A stretch of DNA of 58,505 nucleotides from contig NZ_JANUBZ010000021.1 of NCBI RefSeq assembly GCF_024808665.1, positions 1 to 58,505 of the forward strand, written 5' to 3'. The position numbers were made by a program, and so were the translations under genes. Positions 41,800 through 51,124 of the stretch are shown here, one piece after another; the first letter of the stretch is position 1; the number at the start of each line of letters is the position of its first letter. The notes under the pieces are model-generated. The model saw only the letters and a list, made by a program, of their open reading frames with translations. It did not search any database and had not been told where the DNA came from. This DNA comes from Mucilaginibacter empetricola. GTDB taxonomy: Bacteria; Bacteroidota; Bacteroidia; Sphingobacteriales; Sphingobacteriaceae.

Positions 41800-41832
41800 T
41801 AATTCAACACAATCAACTTAATCAACTAAACG

Positions 41833-42234
41833 ATGAGCATCTTCTCAAAAATAATATCCGGCGAGATACCGGCTTATGTGGTAGCTGAAACATTTGATTT
41901 TTTGGCATTCCTGGATATTAGTCCGCTTGCCGAAGGGCACGTATTGGTTATCCCGAAAAAGGAAGTTGATTATATTTTTGACTTAGACGATGAAACGTAT
42001 ACCGGCCTGCAGATATTTACAAAAATTGTGGCCACCGGCATTAAAAAAGCAATCCCCTGCAAAAAGGTAGGCGTTGCGGTTATCGGCTTGGAAGTACCTC
42101 ACGCACATATTCATCTAATACCAGTGAACCGGGTTGATGATATGAACTTTGCGCGTCCAAAGCTCAGCTTCACTAAAGAGCAACTGGAAGCAACTGCCGA
42201 AAAAATTGTGCAGGCGCTGAAAACGGAAGAATAA
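41833..42234 (+). CDS. HIT family protein
   Basis: A 133-residue histidine-triad nucleotide-binding protein. The motif HAHIHLIPV carries the catalytic histidines, preceded by GHVLVIPKKEV. It is likely a nucleotidyl phosphoramidase or dinucleotide hydrolase; the substrate is undetermined. It converges with ruvC with only 3 bp between stops. Confidence 0.93.
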   Translation: MSIFSKIISGEIPAYVVAETFDFLAFLDISPLAEGHVLVIPKKEVDYIFDLDDETYTGLQIFTKIVATGIKKAIPCKKVGVAVIGLEVPHAHIHLIPVNRVDDMNFARPKLSFTKEQLEATAEKIVQALKTEE

Positions 42235-42237
42235 TTT

Positions 42238-42831
42238 CTATTTTTTTGCTTTAGATAGGCCAGCAACGCGGTTAGTATTATCCTTTACAAAAGTATCCCA
42301 GCCTGAATAAGATTTTTTGCTGCCGGTTTTCCCTGTGGGGATGCGCTGGAAAGAATGACAAACGGCTACAGCAAGACCGTCTGTAGCATCCAAAAAATCG
42401 GGCGTTTCTTTAAATTTTAATAGCTGTTGCAGCATGGAAGCAACCTGCTCTTTAGCAGCATTACCGTTTCCGGTTATAGCCTGTTTAATTTTACGGGGCG
42501 CATATTCTGTTATCACCAAATTGCGCGATAAACCCGCCGCCATAGCAACACCCTGCGCGCGACCCAGCTTCAGCATTACCTGTATATTTTTACCGTAGAA
42601 CGGAGCCTCAAGCGCCATACAATCGGGTTTGTAGTTATCAATAAGGGCTACCGTTTTTTCAAAAATGCGCTGTAGTTTCAGCATATGATCGTCAATGCTA
42701 TCCATCTTTACCACACCGAGGCTAATCAGTTCAATTTTAGGTCCGGTTTCTTTTATCAAACCATACCCCATTACCGCGGTGCCGGGGTCAATACCTAAAA
42801 TTATACGTTCTTTCGGAATGATTATCTCCAT
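42238..42831 (-). CDS. ruvC: Holliday-junction endonuclease RuvC
   Basis: A 197-residue resolvase that cuts Holliday junctions with RuvAB. Acidic active-site residues are Asp15 (GIDPGT), Glu75 (LEAPFYGKN), Asp148 and Asp151 (DATDGLAVAVCH). I set the start at 42831, since a -7 box at 42871-42878 lies between it and an earlier in-frame ATG at 42882. It lies directly downstream of aat. Confidence 0.95.
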   Translation of the reverse strand: MEIIIPKERIILGIDPGTAVMGYGLIKETGPKIELISLGVVKMDSIDDHMLKLQRIFEKTVALIDNYKPDCMALEAPFYGKNIQVMLKLGRAQGVAMAAGLSRNLVITEYAPRKIKQAITGNGNAAKEQVASMLQQLLKFKETPDFLDATDGLAVAVCHSFQRIPTGKTGSKKSYSGWDTFVKDNTNRVAGLSKAKK

Positions 42832-42870
42832 GTAATAGTTTGTATTTGCAGCAGGTGCAGCAAATGATGT

Positions 42871-42878
42871 CAAAGATA
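42871..42878 (-). promoter_or_regulatory. -7 box TAtcTTTG for ruvC
   Basis: Minus-strand TATCTTTG lies 39 nt before the ruvC ATG and 4 nt past the aat stop. Confidence 0.5.
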
Positions 42879-42882
42879 CCAT

Positions 42883-43518
42883 TCAGGCAACAGATTCCTG
42901 TAGTACCTGCATATATTCCTGCCTGCTTATCATTTTTGCGCCCATCGATTCCAGGTGCGGGGTATGCATCTGGCAGTCGATCATATCAAACCCCATACTG
43001 CACAAATGAATTAAGGCTATTTTTGATGCATTGCTCATCAGACTGAACATACTTTCGCCGCAAAAAACGTTGCCGGTTTGCACGCCATACAATCCACCGG
43101 CTAAATTACCCTCAAACCACACCTCAATTGAATGAGCATGGCCTAATTGATGTAACTGGATATACGCTGTCCTCATTTCGTCTGTTATCCAGGTGCCATC
43201 CTGATCCTTCCTATCAACCGATGAACAAGCTGCTATTATCTTTTCAAAACATCCATTTACGGTTATAGTGAATTTATTGGAGCGTAAAACCTGTTTGGTT
43301 GATTTAGATATTTTTATTTCCGTAGGAAATATCACGCATCTTTCGTGCGGAGCGTACCATAATATCGGGGTTTCGTCACTATACCAGGGGAAGATACCGT
43401 TTTGGTAGGCCAGTATTAAACGTTTTGTCGAAAGGTCGCCGCCGACAGCTAAAAGCCCGTCCGGATCGGCCAGATCCGGATCGGGAAATAGTAAACGTTC
43501 GTCGAGCCTGAATATCAT
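42883..43518 (-). CDS. aat: Leucyl/phenylalanyl-tRNA-protein transferase
   Basis: A 211-residue N-end-rule enzyme that adds Leu or Phe from aminoacyl-tRNA to proteins with N-terminal Arg or Lys, marking them for ClpAP. Family motifs are present: FPDPDLADPDGLLAVGGDLS, LAYQNGIFPWY, PILWYAPHER, and the catalytic region GTWITDEMRTAYIQLHQLGHAHSIEVW with GGLYGVQTGNVFCGESMFS. Confidence 0.96.
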   Translation of the reverse strand: MIFRLDERLLFPDPDLADPDGLLAVGGDLSTKRLILAYQNGIFPWYSDETPILWYAPHERCVIFPTEIKISKSTKQVLRSNKFTITVNGCFEKIIAACSSVDRKDQDGTWITDEMRTAYIQLHQLGHAHSIEVWFEGNLAGGLYGVQTGNVFCGESMFSLMSNASKIALIHLCSMGFDMIDCQMHTPHLESMGAKMISRQEYMQVLQESVA

Positions 43519-43528
43519 TCAGGCAAAT

Positions 43529-45472
43529 TTACGCCTTACGGCGTATTACCAGTTTTTTATTTTGTGCTTTAATAACGGCATCCAGGTATTGCTGCATCTC
43601 GGTATATTTTGCAGCCGGAATAACGTGGCTGGTTAAATTAAATTTTGCAATGCTGGTAACCTGGTTCTTAGCAGCATCATAAGTGTATGTTACCTCATAA
43701 TTGCCGTAGGTGAATTTTAAGGTTTGATTTGTTGGCAATGTCTCAACTTCAAAGCCCTGTGGGAGATCAATTGTGGTAACACTCTTTTTTTCGCGGGGAT
43801 AGTCAAAGTAATAGTCCGTTTTTCTCTTTTCAAGAATTGGTACGGTCCGATCCCATAAAGTAAATGCCAAAGGGCGATAAAATTGCTTATCGCCAGCCTT
43901 TATATCGCAAAACTTATCAAACTCCAGATTCAGGTCTACCTCTTTGGTGCCATTTGCATCTTTACCAAAAGTAAAATCAAATACCGAGGGTTGTTTAATG
44001 CCCAAATCGGTTAACAGCACTTCTTTTTGTTCATCTGTTTTAAGAGACGACATGCTTATATATCGGTCACGATATTCGCCGGTGCCCAATATTTTAATTT
44101 GCGCTTTGGCACCGCCATCTCCATCCAATATAATGTGTGTATTGCTATCAAACTGATTTTCGTGGGCTGTACTTCTTGGCGTGTTCACCAGTTTTCCGCC
44201 ACTTTCTGTAACAATCATTGCATTCCTATTTTCTGTAAAAGACCCAAGTACACCAAAAGTAGCTGTGTTGCTTGTGCACTCGAGCCAGGTTGTGTCGCTT
44301 TTGAATGGGATGCAGACAATGATGTGGTCTGAAATATCAAAAGGAAAAGACGGATCACAGGGCTCTTCATTCTCACCAGATTTCACCTTTGCATAATATG
44401 CCGGGATATGAACGGCTTTGAGCATCGCAACCATATAGTTTGACAATGCTTTACAGTCCCCATATTTTTTTTGATCAACAAAAGTGGCCGGAAATGGCTT
44501 CAAACCGCCAATACCTAACTGAATACTTACATAACGCATGTTTTGTTGCATATAATTATATAAAAACATTGCTTTCTCCTTATCTGTTTTTAAGGTATCG
44601 GTCATTTTCCTTATTTCTGCTTCCCTTTCCGGGGTAAATGAACATACATCTGAGTTTAAGCCTTGCTGCCATTTACCATAATTTTCCCATGTATTAAAAT
44701 TGCCTGAAACTCCACAGTACTCAAAGTAATTTGAAGCGAATTCAATTTTTGGTAAAACACGCCATGATACGGCGCCCTCTTCGGGTTTGATGGCTTTTAA
44801 GTTTAAAACAGTCCATAAGTAAGTATCTATATTGTCAACGCTATGCTTCTCGGGTTTAATGTTTATATTTTTATTCATGTACCGAAGGCCTGCGTTCTTA
44901 TCTATAGAAAGATGATAGTATGTATTTTGAACTGACTGTTCGCTACTTTGAATCTGCCAGGTATTAAGATCTATAAAACTGGAAAGATCTTCCTCATATT
45001 CCTGTTCAATGGTTACCGGGTAGGAAACAACTGTATGTTTTACGCCCAAAAACCGATCGTCTGTAACCAGCGAAAACCCGTCATCTGCGGCTCCGTCGTA
45101 CATGTCGCTTTTATGGTATTTCTTTATAGCTACGCCCTTTTCGTTATACACATGCATTTCAATACCGCTGTAAGTATCATATTTTTTATTGTAATGCATC
45201 TCCATTATGGCTTCGCGGTCGCCTTTTTCATTTAGTATAGTAACAATGGTATGATACTTAATAGTTATCCTGTCGGGGCTCTTAACGGTTTCTGTAATAT
45301 CAGAATATCTTATCACCGAATTTGCATTTTCCTTAAGCGAATCGGGAATATTGGCAGCTATGTATAATTCTTTGGGCAGCTCCTGAGCCTGCGATTTTAA
45401 AACTACAGAAAGCAGTGCTATTATAAAATACAGCGCGCCATTAAAATATCTTTTGTACATCATGTTCATCAC
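43529..45472 (-). CDS. DUF3857 transglutaminase-like protein, active-site Cys present
   Basis: A 647-residue exported protein: hydrophobic signal (YFIIALLSVVLKSQAQ), an N-terminal DUF3857 domain (~55-220), a transglutaminase-like core (~290-410) and a C-terminal beta domain. In the core, KKYGDCKALSNYM supplies Cys340 and SDHIIV supplies His383; the third position is WLECTS, Glu in place of the usual Asp. It is likely periplasmic. The gene overlaps its paralogue upstream by 4 nt. Substrate unknown. Confidence 0.85.
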   Translation of the reverse strand: MMNMMYKRYFNGALYFIIALLSVVLKSQAQELPKELYIAANIPDSLKENANSVIRYSDITETVKSPDRITIKYHTIVTILNEKGDREAIMEMHYNKKYDTYSGIEMHVYNEKGVAIKKYHKSDMYDGAADDGFSLVTDDRFLGVKHTVVSYPVTIEQEYEEDLSSFIDLNTWQIQSSEQSVQNTYYHLSIDKNAGLRYMNKNINIKPEKHSVDNIDTYLWTVLNLKAIKPEEGAVSWRVLPKIEFASNYFEYCGVSGNFNTWENYGKWQQGLNSDVCSFTPEREAEIRKMTDTLKTDKEKAMFLYNYMQQNMRYVSIQLGIGGLKPFPATFVDQKKYGDCKALSNYMVAMLKAVHIPAYYAKVKSGENEEPCDPSFPFDISDHIIVCIPFKSDTTWLECTSNTATFGVLGSFTENRNAMIVTESGGKLVNTPRSTAHENQFDSNTHIILDGDGGAKAQIKILGTGEYRDRYISMSSLKTDEQKEVLLTDLGIKQPSVFDFTFGKDANGTKEVDLNLEFDKFCDIKAGDKQFYRPLAFTLWDRTVPILEKRKTDYYFDYPREKKSVTTIDLPQGFEVETLPTNQTLKFTYGNYEVTYTYDAAKNQVTSIAKFNLTSHVIPAAKYTEMQQYLDAVIKAQNKKLVIRRKA

Positions 45473-47454
45473 GATTTCTTTAACACAATTTGTTCATTCA
45501 TCATTTCTGTCATTTTCTTAAAAAAATCATGAAACTCCGGATAAAACTGTTTTGAATACTCAGGCACATTGAAAGCAACGGTATACCTTATCATAATCAT
45601 GCCGTCCTGCTCAACCACTATGCGTTTAAAACTAAAGCTTTTATCAGGCATAACCATGCTTACATTTTTGGGTAAAGCATCAACCTTATAACCAGCCGGC
45701 ATTTTATACAAGCCATTCATTGAATAACTGCGGCGATATTCGAAATCAATGTCAGTCATCCGGTTTTCGCTCAGAAATGGATTTGCTTCAAGTGGTGTAA
45801 AAATGTTAGGGGTTAAATAAATGTAATTTTCATCGGGGCTGGCAAGATCGAGATTAAAGTTAATACTCTGCGTAAGCGGCAATGTATCAATCTCCATATT
45901 ATCGAATTTAATGCCAGATATCTTCAAGTTATTATTGCCATTGCTCAGGTATTCGATGTATTTCTTTTCTCCATCTTTTTTATATTTTTCAACTACATTA
46001 ATGCGACTATAACTGGTATTGCTCAGTTGCGCCGTTCCTTCTACTTTACCATTGGGTTTAATTTCAGCATTTATCATAACAGCTTGCCTAACAGGCAGCT
46101 CTTTTTTTATGCCGATCATATCATATTTTTCCCTCTTTTTATCAATAAATAAACCCGTTGAGTTAAGTAATTCCGGAGGTGTTTCATTATAAATGTTATA
46201 CTTTCCAGTCGCATCAAGCACGTAGCTTTTTACAGTATCTATGGGAACGTACACAACAGCACGATTAAATTGCGCCAATGAAGTATAATAAGGGTCAACC
46301 TTACCGTGCTCACGGGTGCTCACTACCATTGGGTATACTTCAACACCGGCTTGTTTAAGTAAATGACATAGAATAATATTTATTTCGGCCGAATTGCCGG
46401 TTTTGTTTTCCCAGGCCCTGTATGTGCCATCATTGGTATACCAGCGATCTGCCCCATTCCACTTCATTGTGTTTCTAACCTCGCTAAAAATATAAGCTAT
46501 TTTCTCGTCGTCGGTTTTTAATGACTTCGCCTTGGCAATAATAGCATCTTCGCCATTTAATTTACGTTTAAGCTGCCCGCCAAAATCCTCATCGTCGCTT
46601 AATGCTCCACCAACTTTTGCCCAGGTATCAGAATAGTTTTTTTGAAATCCGCCTATAGGCTTGATAGAAACTAATTGAAAACGGATAGCTTGTACGTTAT
46701 CATGAAATGAGGACATGTAAGGTTCGTCAGGAAGTGACGGAACATTAACCATCCCCCTTACTTCGGTTTCTTCGGTGTAAGGATAATTCTGGTTATCAAT
46801 AATTAAGCTTCTGCCATCTTCTTTTTTACTGTATTTCGCCAGGCGCTGTGTAAGATTAGGTATGGCTCTGAAATAAAAAACGTCAGGAATTGACGTGCTA
46901 TATTCGCAGTAATGAACCGGGATTTTTTCCTGAAAAACCAAATCGGGCATATCGGCGAAGCTGCTTGCATTCCATTTATATTTGTATTCAATAATGCTCC
47001 CTGGCTTTACATTGGGCATTGTAAAAGATATCTCGCTATTTTCTTTATCGATAACCTTTGTGTAAATCAGCTTTTTATCCAGTTTAGTAATCTCTATTTT
47101 ACCATCGGTGAGGTTTATCGTTTCGGCGTCTATGCCGGTAATATATTCGAGGTGATCACCACTATAAAAATCAATTTTCACATCGGCCTCGCCATTACCA
47201 TTTGTGTTAAATATTTTAACACGTTTGTGTATTTCCTCGGTTATGGAACCGATATCGGCACCGAAATAAAGCTTACCGGTTTCAAATAATACTTCGGCGT
47301 TGGCATCTTTTTCAAAATCGCATGATTTTAGTTCAAGGTCGGCCTGGTCAATTTTTCCAAATGGTTGTACCACCGGAATATTAGGTGCAGGGGCTTGCGC
47401 CTTAACAGCACAAGTTGCCACGCACAAAAGCGCAGCAATAACGGATTTATTCAT
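45469..47454 (-). CDS. DUF3857 protein with a degenerate transglutaminase site
   Basis: A 661-residue exported paralogue (signal ending CAVKAQ). The same three-part layout is visible, but the catalytic GDC is GNS (Ser355 for Cys) and the following FDH is FNR (N397-R398), so the Cys-His pair is lost. Asp414 (YVLDATGKYN) remains. It is probably a non-catalytic binding protein. It closely resembles the broken paralogue upstream. Confidence 0.83.
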   Translation of the reverse strand: MNKSVIAALLCVATCAVKAQAPAPNIPVVQPFGKIDQADLELKSCDFEKDANAEVLFETGKLYFGADIGSITEEIHKRVKIFNTNGNGEADVKIDFYSGDHLEYITGIDAETINLTDGKIEITKLDKKLIYTKVIDKENSEISFTMPNVKPGSIIEYKYKWNASSFADMPDLVFQEKIPVHYCEYSTSIPDVFYFRAIPNLTQRLAKYSKKEDGRSLIIDNQNYPYTEETEVRGMVNVPSLPDEPYMSSFHDNVQAIRFQLVSIKPIGGFQKNYSDTWAKVGGALSDDEDFGGQLKRKLNGEDAIIAKAKSLKTDDEKIAYIFSEVRNTMKWNGADRWYTNDGTYRAWENKTGNSAEINIILCHLLKQAGVEVYPMVVSTREHGKVDPYYTSLAQFNRAVVYVPIDTVKSYVLDATGKYNIYNETPPELLNSTGLFIDKKREKYDMIGIKKELPVRQAVMINAEIKPNGKVEGTAQLSNTSYSRINVVEKYKKDGEKKYIEYLSNGNNNLKISGIKFDNMEIDTLPLTQSINFNLDLASPDENYIYLTPNIFTPLEANPFLSENRMTDIDFEYRRSYSMNGLYKMPAGYKVDALPKNVSMVMPDKSFSFKRIVVEQDGMIMIRYTVAFNVPEYSKQFYPEFHDFFKKMTEMMNEQIVLKKS

Positions 47455-47631
47455 TATGAATTGGGTTTGGTTGGTTCTAATATATATAAAGACTGTGGTT
47501 GATTTTTTAATGTATACGGTTTATGAAATAGATGGTTGAAAGCTTTTAACATTATTCGCTCATTGAGCAACAGGAATATGACCAGGTAACCAAATTGGAT
47601 CAATATGATTTATATAAGAATTTCGGCTCAG
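47455..47631. other. Gap between the second and third DUF3857 genes
   Basis: 177 bp of AT-rich sequence, with no recognised promoter box or hairpin. Its presence suggests the broken upstream paralogue is not tightly coupled to the lower two genes. Confidence 0.4.
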
Positions 47632-49530
47632 CTATATTTTTTTTAAAACAACCTGTTCATTTAGCAGCTCATACATTTTCTTATAAAAATCCCTTATATC
47701 AGGATAATCCTCGCTAAAATAGAGGGACTTTTTATGATCGAGCATATAACGTATTACTATTGTACCATTATCTTCAGCTACGGTACGCTTAAAGATGATG
47801 CTTTGATCGGGCATAACAATGGTTACACTTTTGGGCAACGCATCTATTTTGTACCCATCAGGAATTTTGTATATGCCATTAACGGAATAATTATCGCGGT
47901 AGCCAAAATCAATGTCCGAAACTCTGTTTTCGCTTAAAAACGGATTTGGCCCCATTGTCATAAACAAGTTGGTTTTTTAATAAATATAACCGTCTGTTAC
48001 TCCACCCAAATCCACATTAAAATTGGCATTTAATGTTAAGGGCAGCGAGTCGGTCTCCATATCTTTCAATTTTACCGCCTGTAGTTTTACATTGTTATTG
48101 CTGTCGCACAAAAATTTGATATACTTTTCTTCGCCATCGGTTTTATATTTTTTTAAAGCGTTTATCTTATGATAAGCATAGCTTGTGCGTTCGAGCGTGC
48201 CGGTCATTTTTCCATCTCCGCTGATTTCGGCATTTAAAAAGACGGATTGCGAAACAGGGTCTACATCACTCAAAAAAATAAAGTTATATTCTCCTTTGTA
48301 TTCATCTAAACTAAGCCCGTATATATCCAAATAATGGTAGGGTATAGTGTTATACAAATTGAACTTACCTGTTGCATCCAAAATATATTTTTTTGTTGTA
48401 TCAATTGGAACATAAACTAATACATTGTCAAAGTGTGCATCAATTGGTTCGTCTGGGTTTATCCTTCCTAAATTTTTATTACTTACAACTACAGGATAAG
48501 CCCTAACGCCTACGGCTTTTAATAAGTGATAAGTGATAATATTAATCTCGGCTGAATTGCCCGTTTTTTTACTCCATGCACTCACTGTTCCATCTTTGGT
48601 AAAGCATCTTGTGACATCATTCCACTGCATCCGGTTTTTTACCAGATTAAAAATAAAGGCGGTTTTCGCCTCATCAGTTTTTATCTTTTTTGCGTCATTT
48701 ATAATTTCATCCTCTCCTGCTAAAGCGCGGTTAAACTGTCCTCCGAAAACAGGTGACTTAAGCAACAAATTGGCTATGTTTGGCCAGGAATTTGCAATTT
48801 TGCTTAAATGCAAATATTCCATTCTCTGCAAATTATCACTTACTGGACCACTGAAAGGCTCTTTTTTAAAAGAAGGTACATTTGACAGCGCCTTTATTTG
48901 TCTGTTGTCATCTTTATCACCAATATTTATAGCGAACGGATATTTCACATGAGGAACTGTCATAACTCCCCATGCCGCAGGGAAAAATGTTTGAATTTCA
49001 CTGTATCTGGTAGGTATTTCGCCTTGAAAAAACCAAACCGGGAAATTAATTACATACATACTGTATTGATATTCTATCACCGATCCCACTTTTACGTTTG
49101 GTAAAGAAAACACTAAAAAATAATGCCAATTGTCGACATTTTCAATATTAGCGCTTTTTTTATCCAACGGAGTGACTATCACCTTGCCGTCCTCTAGGTT
49201 TATTGTTTCTCCTTTAAAATCACTGATATCTCCGTATTGAGGATAATAAGTATAAGGTATACGTATATTGGCCGCGCCTTTTCCAAAATCATTAAAAATT
49301 TTGATACGTGTATGCCGTTGAAACAGCACACCGCCAGAAGACAACAGGGTTGCTTTGTCAAAAAGCACCTCAGCATTGGCATCGGGTTCAAAATTGCACG
49401 ATTTCATTTGCAAATCCGCCATATCCACCTTTCCGTAAGGTTGCGCGGCAGGAACATTAGGCTGAACCGATTGTGCCGCAACAAAAAGGGATAGCGAACA
49501 AAAAAATGCTGCTGTAAAAAACTTTATCAT
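47632..49530 (-). pseudogene. Third DUF3857 paralogue, interrupted by an in-frame TAA
   Basis: From the signal-peptide ATG at 49530 the frame runs to ...LGGVTDGYIY, then TAA (47977-47979). The same frame continues open to 47632, with MGPNPFLSENRVSDIDFGYRD, the C-terminal domain of the intact paralogue (NPFLSENRMTDIDFEYRR). A single base change (TTA to TAA) explains it. Like the middle gene it has GNS for GDC and FDN for FDH, so it was probably non-catalytic already. The truncated ~517-residue product could still fold its first two domains. Confidence 0.85.
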
Positions 49531-49671
49531 TGAGAATGGGTTTGGTGGGCACAAATTATAAAAAAAGACAAGACGAAAAATTTAATTTTTTGTACCGATT
49601 GCTGTTTTCACCCCGGCAAATAATATCCGAAGCGTTAAACCAATTGTTAATCCTATTGTCATACCCATACT

Positions 49672-51051
49672 ATGAATAACAGCAAGCAACTTAAGCATTT
49701 ATGGGCACGTGCAGGTTTTGGAATGAGCTTTGACGATTTAAAGGAGCACGAAAACACCTCCATAAATCATGCGGTTAAATACCTGCTCAATAGCGCCGGC
49801 GCTGATGATGCTATTACTGTTATACAACAAAACACCGATTATGCCGACCTGATAAAAGGTGATGCTACAGCCCGCAAAATGTTTTTTCAGCAGCAAAAGC
49901 AGCAGGAAAAAGATTTAAACCTGGCCTGGATAAATAAAATGAGTACAACCAATACGCCCTTGGTTGAGAAAATGACGCTCTTTTGGCATAATCACTTTGC
50001 CTGCCGTACCATTAATGCACAATTTGCGCAGCAGCTAAACAATATACAACGCACCAATGCGCTGGGCAATTTCCGTACGTTATTGTTCCAGGTTGCTGAG
50101 ACGCCGGCCATGCTACAGTTTTTAAATAATCAGCAAAATCAAAAAGGGCATCCTAATGAAAATTTTGCACGCGAACTGATGGAACTATTTACCATTGGAC
50201 ACGGAAATTATACCGAGGCTGACATTAAAGAATCGGCACGGGCATTTACCGGATATGGCTTTAACCACAACGGCGAATTTGTGGACCGCAAATTTACTCA
50301 TGACGATGGCATAAAAACCTTTATGGGTAAAACCGGCAACTTTAATGGCGAAGACATTATGAATATGCTGCTGGAGAAAAAGGAAACGGCGCATTTTATA
50401 TGCAATAAACTGTACAAATACCTGGTGAACGAAACACCCGACCTGACGCATGTAAATGCCATGGCGGATGTTTTTTATAAAGCCAACTACGAAATAAAAC
50501 CCCTGCTGGAATATATTTTTACTGTCGACTGGTTTTATGATGATAAAAATACCGGTAATTTAATTAAATCGCCCATTGAGTTAATTGTAGGGCTAAACAG
50601 GCAGTTTTATATCTCTTATCAACGGCCCGAAGTTTTATTACAGTTTCAGCGCGTATTGGGCCAGGTATTGTTTTATCCGCCAAATGTTGCGGGCTGGGCC
50701 GGAGGCAAAAAATGGATTGACAGTTCATCGTTAATGTACCGGCTTAAAATGCCTTCTATTTTGCTGGATGGCGGACTGATTGACTTTACAGGCAAAACAG
50801 ATCCTGAGGACGAAGCTTACATTGCTACTGTACGCAACCGGCAGCAAACAGTAAACACTAAAGTACAAACAACACCCGATTGGGACAGGTTTTTGCAGGA
50901 CATACCTAAAAAAGCCGACAAGGTAATGATTGCTCAATTTATGCTTGAGCCGAAAGCCGGTAATGTATTGATGAATAATTTTGAAAGAGCATCGGATATA
51001 AAAACAATGGCCATAGAGGTGGTTTCAACACCAGAATATCAGCTTTGCTGA
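49672..51051 (+). CDS. DUF1800 protein, copy 1
   Basis: A 459-residue DUF1800 protein: KHLWARAGFGMSFDDL, EKMTLFWHNHFAC, NQQNQKGHPNENFARELMELFTIG, ESARAFTGYG, KTFMGKTGNFNGEDIMNMLL, PPNVAGWAGGKKWID. It is followed by a second DUF1800 and a DUF1501 gene, the usual pairing. No signal peptide is evident. Biochemical function of the family is unknown. Confidence 0.9.
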   Translation: MNNSKQLKHLWARAGFGMSFDDLKEHENTSINHAVKYLLNSAGADDAITVIQQNTDYADLIKGDATARKMFFQQQKQQEKDLNLAWINKMSTTNTPLVEKMTLFWHNHFACRTINAQFAQQLNNIQRTNALGNFRTLLFQVAETPAMLQFLNNQQNQKGHPNENFARELMELFTIGHGNYTEADIKESARAFTGYGFNHNGEFVDRKFTHDDGIKTFMGKTGNFNGEDIMNMLLEKKETAHFICNKLYKYLVNETPDLTHVNAMADVFYKANYEIKPLLEYIFTVDWFYDDKNTGNLIKSPIELIVGLNRQFYISYQRPEVLLQFQRVLGQVLFYPPNVAGWAGGKKWIDSSSLMYRLKMPSILLDGGLIDFTGKTDPEDEAYIATVRNRQQTVNTKVQTTPDWDRFLQDIPKKADKVMIAQFMLEPKAGNVLMNNFERASDIKTMAIEVVSTPEYQLC

Positions 51052-51124
51052 TTTTGAAAAGCTAAGTGTTAGTTTTATTGTTGATAATAAATAGCGCAGA
51101 TTTTTTGATCTAACAACTGAAAAA

